Source of the DNA: Lamprocystis purpurea
Lineage (GTDB): Bacteria > Pseudomonadota > Gammaproteobacteria > Chromatiales > Chromatiaceae
NCBI GenBank assembly: GCA_020718945.1
Contig: DYRB01000225.1
Coordinates: forward strand, 1-5,566
DNA: 5,566 bases
Reading direction: 5' to 3'
Shown here: positions 1 to 4,927 of the stretch, piece by piece
Layout of the letters: every line of letters begins with the position of its first letter
Position numbering within the stretch: the first letter of the stretch is position 1
The notes under the pieces: generated by a model
Told to the model about the DNA's origin: nothing
Seen by the model: only the letters and a program-made list of their open reading frames with translations
Databases searched by the model: none
Program-made: the position numbers and the translations under genes

Positions 1-282
1 TTCGCCTCCGACCCCAACTGGGGGCGCATCCTTGCCGCGGTGGGCCGCGCCGGGGTGGAGGGGCTGGACATAGACCGGGTGCGTATCTGGCTGGGGGATA
101 CCCTGATCGTCAGCGACGGCGGTCGCGCCGGCTCCTACACCGAGGCCGCGGGGCGGGCGGTCATGGGCCAGCCAGACATCCTCATCCGGGTCGCCCTGGG
201 GCGCGGGGAGGCGGGGATCCAGGTCCTGACCTGCGACCTGTCCTATGACTATGTCCGCATCAACGCCGAGTACCGCAGCTAA
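1..282 (+). CDS. argJ: ArgJ, bifunctional ornithine acetyltransferase / N-acetylglutamate synthase (C-terminal part)
   Basis: The reading frame is open from the first base, so the 5' end lies outside the window; 93 residues are visible, ending in TAA. The fragment starts FASDPNWGRILAAVGRAG and ends TCDLSYDYVRINAEYRS, both of which I recognise as the conserved C-terminal segments of ArgJ beta chains. The enzyme moves the acetyl group from N-acetylornithine to glutamate in the cyclic arginine pathway and, in bifunctional forms, also makes N-acetylglutamate from acetyl-CoA; it is cytoplasmic. The self-cleavage site (Ala-Thr/Thr) lies upstream and cannot be checked here, nor can mono- versus bifunctionality. 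The gene is followed by a Nudix gene on the same strand, an order I know from pseudomonads and other gammaproteobacteria (secA-argJ-mutT region). No truncation or frameshift is seen in the visible part. Confidence 0.95.
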   Translation, partial: FASDPNWGRILAAVGRAGVEGLDIDRVRIWLGDTLIVSDGGRAGSYTEAAGRAVMGQPDILIRVALGRGEAGIQVLTCDLSYDYVRINAEYRS

Positions 283-339
283 CCCCAGCCGACAGGGCCG
301 GTCAGACCATGCCCAGGCCCGATTGGTGGCGCCGCCCGC

Positions 340-360
340 GTAGGGTCCGCTGTGCGGACC
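340..360 (+). repeat. REP-like element: GTAG head plus perfect 7-bp hairpin
   Basis: The tetranucleotide GTAG (340-343) is followed directly by GGTCCGC (344-350), a TGT loop and GCGGACC (354-360), a perfect 7-bp stem. A GTAG tetranucleotide on the 5' side of a short GC-rich palindrome is the defining layout of REP sequences, which are dispersed by TnpA_REP (RAYT) transposases in many gammaproteobacteria. It sits between argJ and the Nudix gene, a typical intergenic site for REPs. No T-run follows the stem, so it does not look like an intrinsic terminator. Only one copy is present in the window, so the repetitive nature is inferred from the layout. Confidence 0.6.
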
Positions 361-424
361 GAGGTCCCATCGGCTGCCTGGGGCCCCCGCTGATCTGCCC
401 CATAGACCCCTGGCGCAGATACGA

Positions 425-1366
425 ATGACCCGGCGACAGATCCATGTGGCCGCCGCCGCCGTCGCCGACGCTCAGGGCCGCATCCTGGTCGCCCGGCGCC
501 CCGAGGGGGCCCACCAGGGCGGGCTCTGGGAGTTCCCCGGGGGCAAACTCGAACCCGGGGAGACCCTGGCCAAGGCCCTGGATCGAGAACTCTGGGAAGA
601 GCTGGGCATCCGGGTCCTGGCCTCCAGTCCGCTCATCCGCATCCACCACGACTATGGGGACCGGGACATCCTGCTCGATGTCCATCGGGTAGCGGCCTTC
701 GCCGGGGAACCCGTCGGGCGCGAGGGCCAGCCCCTGGCCTGGCTGAACCCGGACCAGATGGACCCCGCCGCCTTCCCCGCCGCGGACCGGCCCATCATCA
801 CGGCCCTGCGCCTACCCAAGCTCTATCTCATCACCGGTCCCGACCCGGCCGATCCCCAGGCATTCCTGCGCCGCATGGCGGCTGCCCTGACCCAGGGGGT
901 GCGCCTGGTGCAACTGCGTGCCCAGGGGCTCCAGGACGCCGCCTATGCCCGCCTGGCGGGGGCTGCCTTCGACCTCTGCGAACGGGCCGGGGCCCGCCTG
1001 CTGCTCAACGCCGACCCGGACCTGGCCCGCGACATCCCGGCCCATGGCCTGCACCTCACCGGCGAGCGGCTGTGGCGCCTGGACCAACGCCCGACGGGCC
1101 CGGGGGCCTGGTGCGGGGCCTCCTGCCACAGCACCGCCGACCTGGCCCGGGCCGCCGACCTGGGTCTCGACTACGCCCTGCTGTCCCCGGTCCAGGCCAC
1201 CGCCACCCACCCGGAGGCCAGCCCCCTGGGCTGGGCCCACTTCGCCGAACTGGCAGATCGGGCAGCGCTGCCGGTCTACGCCCTGGGGGGCCTGGGTCCG
1301 GCCGACCTGGACACCGCGGTGGGCCATGGCGCCCAGGGCATAGCCGCCATTCGGGGGCTGTGGTGA
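425..1366 (+). CDS. Nudix hydrolase (MutT-like) fused to a TenI/ThiE-like thiamine phosphate synthase domain
   Basis: A 313-residue two-domain protein. Residues ~5-130 form a MutT-type Nudix domain: LWEFPGGK at 34-41 and a complete Nudix box at 40-62 (Gly40, Glu46, Arg54-Glu55, Glu58-Glu59, Leu60-Gly61). It resembles E. coli MutT in layout, including the RRxxxAH segment (24-30), so hydrolysis of oxidised or other nucleoside triphosphates is likely. Residues ~132-313 form a TIM-barrel domain like TenI/ThiE: PKLYLITGP (131-139), VQLRAQ (162-167), LLLNADP (192-198), HGLHL (207-211), LSPVQATATHP (253-263), YALGGL (285-290), ending in GIAAIRGLW. This fusion is a known gammaproteobacterial family. 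Lysines typical of active ThiE (after QLR, and in TxTK) are Gln167 and His262 here, so true thiamine phosphate synthesis is doubtful. The ATG at 425 is the first start in frame with the domain; no strong ribosome binding site precedes it. It follows argJ by 142 bases. Confidence 0.9.
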   Translation: MTRRQIHVAAAAVADAQGRILVARRPEGAHQGGLWEFPGGKLEPGETLAKALDRELWEELGIRVLASSPLIRIHHDYGDRDILLDVHRVAAFAGEPVGREGQPLAWLNPDQMDPAAFPAADRPIITALRLPKLYLITGPDPADPQAFLRRMAAALTQGVRLVQLRAQGLQDAAYARLAGAAFDLCERAGARLLLNADPDLARDIPAHGLHLTGERLWRLDQRPTGPGAWCGASCHSTADLARAADLGLDYALLSPVQATATHPEASPLGWAHFAELADRAALPVYALGGLGPADLDTAVGHGAQGIAAIRGLW

Positions 1367-1385
1367 TCCCAGGGAGAGCAATTCG

Positions 1386-1514
1386 GCCGCAAACTACGCA
1401 TATTTACGCAACTGGGTCAGTCGGTTCGGCAACGTCTGCAGGTCACCCGCGGAGTGAACCGGGAACCGACACCAGGCCCCTGAATATTTGCGTCTATTTG
1501 CGCTCACTTGCGGC
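1386..1514. repeat. Dispersed CGCAA-box palindrome, copy A
   Basis: A long imperfect inverted repeat. The left arm (1386-1411) starts GCCGCAA and carries CGCAA-like boxes; the right arm (1487-1514) ends CTTGCGGC and carries TTGCG boxes at 10-base spacing. Inside lies a second, perfect 8-bp pair: GTCGGTTC at 1420-1427 and GAACCGAC at 1463-1470. The right arm matches the reverse complement of 3544-3571 at 26 of 28 positions, so this is a repeated unit and not a chance palindrome. It fills most of the gap between the Nudix gene and the oxidoreductase gene. Low-complexity TTTGCGT-type intergenic repeats are common in some bacterial genomes and give spurious peptides such as NICVYLRSL. No transposase is encoded nearby; a foldback (MITE- or REP-like) element is the best description. 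It could also affect transcript ends or stability. Confidence 0.7.
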
Positions 1515-1553
1515 TGAACCGTTCTTCTTAGGTTCACGGGACATAGGCAGACC

Positions 1554-2525
1554 ATGATCGGCATCGGCATCCTCGGCTGCGGCGCCCACGGCGAGCGCTA
1601 TCTCCGCCACCTCCAGGCCGGCGACGTGCCTGGCGGCAAGGGTGTCGCCCTGTGGCGGCGGGACCAAGTCGCCGCAGGGGTCCAGGCCGCCCGCCATGGG
1701 GTCCGGGTCCATGCCCGGTGGCAGGAGCTGATTGCCGACCCCGAGGTGGACGCCCTGGTGATCGCCACCCCGCCCGGGGTCCATGCGGAGTCCATCCTGG
1801 CCGCGGCCCTGGCCGGCAAGGCGGTGCTGACGGAAAAGCCCCTGGCGGCGGGCCTGGATCAGGCCCTGGGTCTGGCCGCGGCCCTGCCCGCGGACGCCCG
1901 GGTGATGGTCGCCCAGACCCTGCGCTTCAACCTCGCCCTGAACGCCGCCCGGGAACTGCTCCCAGACCTGGGCGAGATCTACCGCATCCGCATCGCCCAG
2001 CGCCTGGAGCCCAACCCCAACCCCTGGCAGAAGGTCCCGGCCCTGGCCGGGGGCGGCTCGGTCGCCCTGACCGGGGTGCACGGCTTCGACCTGATCCGCT
2101 GGTTTGCGGGGGCCACCCCGGATCGGGTCTTTGCCCGCATCCGTCTGCTCCCGGGTCACCCCCTGGAGACCCTGTTCGAGGCGAGCTTCGAGTACGCCGA
2201 CCGCCCGCTGCTCGCCTCCTGCGAGGTCGCCAAGTTCTCCGCCAGCCGCAGTACCCTGCTGGAACTGGTGGGGACCCGCGGCCAGTGTTGGGTGGACTAC
2301 CTGGGCGGACGGGTGGAATGGCTCGCCGGACGGGAACGGCGCCTGGTCGCAGCGCCCGGGGACAGGCCCACCCTGCCGCCGACGCTCAACGCCTTTTGCC
2401 GCTGGCTGGAGCGGGGCGGCCCCAACCCCGTACCCATGGCCGAGGGCGTCGAGGCCCTGCGTATGGTGGATGCGGTCTACCGCTCCGCTGCGCTCGGGCA
2501 GGCGGTGCCGGTGACCCGGGACTGA
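1554..2525 (+). CDS. Gfo/Idh/MocA-family NAD(P)-dependent oxidoreductase
   Basis: A 323-residue cytoplasmic protein of usual family length. The N-terminal Rossmann fold begins GIGILGCGAHGERYL, with the GxGxxG-like GCGAHG at 8-13. The second strand is followed by Trp34-Arg35-Arg36, and arginines there suggest NADP(H) rather than NAD. VIATPPGVHAE (69-79) and the hallmark EKP (94-96) follow. The C-terminal substrate domain starts near 120 and has GGGS (167-169 plus Ser) and TGVHGFDLIRWFAG (173-186), with His176 and Asp179. By analogy with inositol dehydrogenase IolG the catalytic set is Lys95, residue 172 and His176; residue 172 is Leu instead of the usual Asp. Family members oxidise or reduce sugars, inositols and related compounds; the substrate here cannot be told. 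The ATG at 1554 starts right at the Rossmann strand; only a weak AGGCAG precedes it. It lies 180 bases upstream of the DUF455 gene. Confidence 0.88.
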   Translation: MIGIGILGCGAHGERYLRHLQAGDVPGGKGVALWRRDQVAAGVQAARHGVRVHARWQELIADPEVDALVIATPPGVHAESILAAALAGKAVLTEKPLAAGLDQALGLAAALPADARVMVAQTLRFNLALNAARELLPDLGEIYRIRIAQRLEPNPNPWQKVPALAGGGSVALTGVHGFDLIRWFAGATPDRVFARIRLLPGHPLETLFEASFEYADRPLLASCEVAKFSASRSTLLELVGTRGQCWVDYLGGRVEWLAGRERRLVAAPGDRPTLPPTLNAFCRWLERGGPNPVPMAEGVEALRMVDAVYRSAALGQAVPVTRD

Positions 2526-2529
2526 GGGT

Positions 2530-2554
2530 TTCCGGCCCAAGGCATCCGCCGGAA
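2530..2554 (+). other. Hairpin just downstream of the oxidoreductase gene
   Basis: TTCCGGC (2530-2536) and GCCGGAA (2548-2554) form a perfect 7-bp stem around an 11-base loop, starting 4 bases after the TGA of the oxidoreductase gene. There is no following T-run, so an intrinsic terminator is not well supported. It could be a weak terminator, a 3'-end stabiliser, or chance in a GC-rich gap. Confidence 0.3.
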
Positions 2555-2625
2555 CGGCACGATGGAGATGCCGGTCCCGACGATGGGGTGATTCCTGATC
2601 CCCCGCCTGCTCTAGCTGCGCGCCC

Positions 2626-2646
2626 GGCGCCGCAGCCCGCGGCGCC
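2626..2646 (+). other. GC-only hairpin in the leader of the DUF455 gene
   Basis: GGCGCCGC (2626-2633) and GCGGCGCC (2639-2646) form a perfect 8-bp stem around AGCCC. Two more GGCGCC palindromes follow at 2671-2676 and 2682-2687. The cluster lies 20-80 bases before the GTG start, so it would be in the messenger leader if transcription starts upstream. There is no T-run, so it does not read as an ordinary intrinsic terminator. I see no recognisable riboswitch in this gap. Confidence 0.35.
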
Positions 2647-2705
2647 TGCGAAGCGGTTAGACTGGGCCCGGGCGCCGGCCCGGCGCCGCCTGCCCCGAGG
2701 CCCCT

Positions 2706-3554
2706 GTGTACCCGCAAGCCCCCGCCCACCTGTTCGACGCCGCCGCCCTTTGCCTGGCGACCCGGGACCCCACCGAAAAGGCCGACCTGACCCTGTCCAG
2801 CGCCGCCGCCTGGCGCTCCGGCGCCCTGGACCTGGGGGAGTCCGGCCCTGCCGCCCCCATCGGCCTGCCCGGCCGCCCCGACCGACCCGAACTGGTCGCA
2901 CCCCGCGACCTGCCCAGGCGCAGCCCCCGCAGCCCGAAGGGCCGCGCCGCCCTGGTCCACGCCGTGGCCCACATCGAGTTCAACGCCATCAACCTGGCCT
3001 GGGACGCGGTCTACCGCTTCCGCGGCCTGCCACGGGGCTGGTACGACGACTGGGTCCAGGTGGCCGCCGAGGAGGCGCAGCACTTTGCCCTGATGAGCGG
3101 GCGGCTTCAGGCCCTGGGCTTTGAGTACGGCGACTTCCCCGCCCACGACGGGCTCTGGGACCTGGCCAGGTCCACCGCGTCCGACCCCTTGCTGCGTATG
3201 GCCCTGGTCCCGCGGGTCATGGAGGCCCGCGGTCTGGACGTGACCCCGGCCATGATCGGGCGCCTGCGCGCCGCCGGCGACGACCAGACCGTCGCCTGCC
3301 TGGAGGTGATACTGCGCGAGGAGGTCGGGCACGTGGCCGCCGGCAACCGTTGGTTCCGCTACCTGTGTGCCGAGCGGGGCCTGGACCCGGAGGGGACCTG
3401 GTTCGACCTGATCGCCCGTCACCTGCGCGGCGAGGTCCGCTGCCCGCTGAACCTGGCCGACCGCCGCCGGGCCGGGTTCGAGGAGGCCGAACTGGAGCGG
3501 CTCCAGGCCCTGTGCGCCGATGGCTCAGGGGCCGGGGAGACCGGCCGCAAGTGA
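2706..3554 (+). CDS. DUF455 family ferritin-like protein, putative di-iron enzyme
   Basis: A 282-residue protein recognised as DUF455 (PF04305, ferritin-like clan). Characteristic stretches are GRAALVHAVAHIEFNAINLA (79-98), the block from WDAVYRFRGLP (99-109), EEAQHF (122-127), YGDFPAHDGLW (141-151), RMALVPRVMEARGLDVTP (164-181) and REEVGHVAAGNRWF (204-217). Candidate metal ligands follow the ferritin-like pattern: Glu91, Glu123-x-x-His126, Glu173, Glu206-x-x-His209. No signal peptide or membrane segment is seen. The family's reaction is not known to me; an oxygen-using di-iron role is an inference from the fold. GTG at 2706 is chosen because the frame has a TAG at 2658, no earlier ATG, GTG or TTG follows it, and GAGG (2697-2700) lies 5 bases before. 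The stop codon and last residues lie inside repeat copy B. It may be cotranscribed with the upstream oxidoreductase, but the gap has hairpins. Confidence 0.88.
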   Translation: MYPQAPAHLFDAAALCLATRDPTEKADLTLSSAAAWRSGALDLGESGPAAPIGLPGRPDRPELVAPRDLPRRSPRSPKGRAALVHAVAHIEFNAINLAWDAVYRFRGLPRGWYDDWVQVAAEEAQHFALMSGRLQALGFEYGDFPAHDGLWDLARSTASDPLLRMALVPRVMEARGLDVTPAMIGRLRAAGDDQTVACLEVILREEVGHVAAGNRWFRYLCAERGLDPEGTWFDLIARHLRGEVRCPLNLADRRRAGFEEAELERLQALCADGSGAGETGRK

Positions 3555-3621
3555 ACGCAAATGGACGCAAAGCCAGTCCGGAAGGCGTCTCCCCATTGGC
3601 GTTGACTTGCGTTCATTTGCG
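3544..3621. repeat. Dispersed CGCAA-box palindrome, copy B (convergent gene junction)
   Basis: The left arm (3546-3571) and right arm (3596-3621) are inverted repeats matching at 21 of 26 positions, or 23 of 26 if G-U pairs are allowed, with a 24-base loop. CGCAA boxes recur at exact 10-base spacing in both arms. Positions 3544-3571 match the reverse complement of 1487-1514 in copy A at 26 of 28 positions. The element overlaps the last codons and the TGA (3552-3554) of the DUF455 gene and reaches to 16 bases from the stop of the minus-strand outer-membrane factor gene. Sitting between two converging genes it could act as a two-way transcript end, but no T-runs flank it. It is probably the same mobile or dispersed repeat family as copy A. 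Confidence 0.72.
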
Positions 3622-3636
3622 AAGAAGGCATTTCCG

Positions 3637-4926
3637 TCAGGCCCCAGACGCCTTGGGAATGGCCGGGGCAAAGGGCCCCTTGCCCCGCACCGGTGCCGGG
3701 GCCCCCTTGGCCGCCTCGTCCACCCAACCCCCGCCCATGGCCTGATAGATGCTCACCAGGGCGGAGAGGCTGGCGGCGGGGGTGGCGGCCAGGTTCAGCT
3801 CGGCGGGGAAGAGCTGCTCGGCCTGGAGCACCGTGGAGTAGGGGGCATAACCGCCGTTGTACTGGAGCAGGGCCAGGCGCGAGTAGTCGCGCAGGGCCGC
3901 CACCAGCTTCACCTGGGCCTGCCCCTGCTCGACCAGCTTTTGGCGGTCGATCAGGGCATTGGACACGTCGCCAAAGGCCGCCTGAATGACCTGTTGGTAA
4001 TTGTTCGCCGCCGCCTTTTGCAGCGCCTCCGCCTGGGCCACCTGACCGCTGACCGACCCGGCGGTGAAGATGGGCCCGGCGATGGCCCCGGCGTAGTTCC
4101 AGGTGCGGGCCGGGCCGCTGAACAGCCCTGAGAGTTGGGAACTGGCCCCGCCCAGGGCCCCGGTCAGGGTGATGGTCGGGAAGTATTGGGCCTTGGCCGC
4201 GCCTATCTGGGCGTTGGCCGCGATCAGTTGCTGCTCGGCCTGGAGTATGTCCGGCCGACGCGCCAGCAGTTCCGAGGGGACCCCGGCGGGGATGGGCGGC
4301 GGCGTCAGGGCCTGGAGGGTCAGGCCCCGGGGGACAGGCCCCGGGTTGCGCCCCAGCAGCAGGCACAGGGCGTTCTCGGTCTGGGCGATCTGCCCCTCCA
4401 GGGCCGGGATCTGGGCGCTGGCGGTCTCGTATTGGGACTGGGCCTGGGCCACGGCCATCTCCGAGACCTGGCCGTACTTGAACTGGAGCAGGAATAGCCG
4501 CAACGATTCCGCATAGGTCGCCTGGGTCTTTTTCGACACCGCCAGTTGCTCGTCGAGCCCCAGGAGCTGGATGTAGGTGCTGGCCACAGCCCCCACCAGG
4601 GACAGGATGACCCCGCGCCGGGCCTCCTCCGTGGCCAGCAGGTTGGCCCGTGCCGCCTCGCTCTGGCGGCGGATGCGTCCCCACAGGTCGATCCAGTTCT
4701 GGGCCAGGGCCTCTACGGTCAGCTCGTCCAGGACCGGGTCGCGGAACTCCCGCCACCAGGGCAGATTGGCCGTAGCCTGGGCCTCCGCCGGGGCGAAGCG
4801 GAACTCAGCGGGCGGGTCCACCTTGGGCCGCACATAGGCGGGGCCGACCACGCAGCCGGCCAGCGGGATGGTCGCGATCAGGGAGGCCAAAAGCGGCGCG
4901 ACGGCGAGCGGGCTCGGGTTGCGCAT
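3637..4926 (-). CDS. NodT/OprM-type outer-membrane efflux lipoprotein with an internal deletion
   Basis: A 429-residue outer-membrane factor of a tripartite RND pump. The signal peptide ends in a lipobox LAGC (22-25), so Cys25 should be lipidated. Family landmarks are VGPAYVRPKV (27-36), WWREFRDPVLDELTVEALAQN (57-77, in two motifs), IDLWGRIRR (79-87), LLGRNPG (190-196), LLARRPDI (220-227), AANAQIGAAKAQYFPTITL (236-254), IFTAGS (286-291) and AMGGGW (396-401). In OprM-like proteins about 60-90 residues separate the segment ending ALxxN from the W-x-hydrophobic-D-L-x-GR segment; here they are joined directly at Asn77-Trp78. Repeat 1 thus lacks its second helix and both beta-strands, while repeat 2 is complete. 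ATG at 4926 is preferred: it follows the pump gene's stop by one base, with GGGGG 8 bases upstream. A GTG at 4935 would add three residues. The frame is intact, so this may be a recent pseudogene or a variant protein. Confidence 0.88.
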   Translation of the reverse strand: MRNPSPLAVAPLLASLIATIPLAGCVVGPAYVRPKVDPPAEFRFAPAEAQATANLPWWREFRDPVLDELTVEALAQNWIDLWGRIRRQSEAARANLLATEEARRGVILSLVGAVASTYIQLLGLDEQLAVSKKTQATYAESLRLFLLQFKYGQVSEMAVAQAQSQYETASAQIPALEGQIAQTENALCLLLGRNPGPVPRGLTLQALTPPPIPAGVPSELLARRPDILQAEQQLIAANAQIGAAKAQYFPTITLTGALGGASSQLSGLFSGPARTWNYAGAIAGPIFTAGSVSGQVAQAEALQKAAANNYQQVIQAAFGDVSNALIDRQKLVEQGQAQVKLVAALRDYSRLALLQYNGGYAPYSTVLQAEQLFPAELNLAATPAASLSALVSIYQAMGGGWVDEAAKGAPAPVRGKGPFAPAIPKASGA

Positions 4927-4927
4927 G

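Noticed and set aside
1482..1535. A short peptide NICVYLRSL and its counterpart SICVHLRPV on the minus strand near 3550 as small conserved proteins.
   Set aside because: They are translations of the same CGCAA repeat, a known source of spurious annotated peptides, and have no proper start context.
2650..2670. A TAGACT -10-like hexamer before the DUF455 gene.
   Set aside because: No -35 element at suitable spacing could be seen, so a promoter call is not supported.
1652..3124. A 490-codon + strand frame overlapping the oxidoreductase and the start of DUF455.
   Set aside because: It is a shifted frame of real genes, with a Pro/Arg/Gly-rich peptide typical of GC-rich shadows.
1494..3422. A 642-codon open frame on the minus strand across the oxidoreductase and DUF455 genes.
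   Set aside because: It is antisense to two well-recognised protein families, its peptide is Gly/Pro/Gln-rich without any domain I recognise, and long antisense frames are expected at this GC content.
3544..3621. CRISPR array suggested by regularly spaced CGCAA boxes.
   Set aside because: The units are 10 bases long without unique spacers of 30-40 bases, and the arrangement is palindromic, not a direct repeat-spacer array.
3546..3621. Copy B as a classic intrinsic terminator for the converging genes.
   Set aside because: The stem is AT/GC mixed and imperfect with a 24-base loop and no T-run on either side; a termination role remains possible but is not shown.
3419..4756. A 445-codon minus-strand frame overlapping the outer-membrane factor.
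   Set aside because: It is another reading frame of the same DNA; the overlapping frame carries all family motifs and the lipobox.
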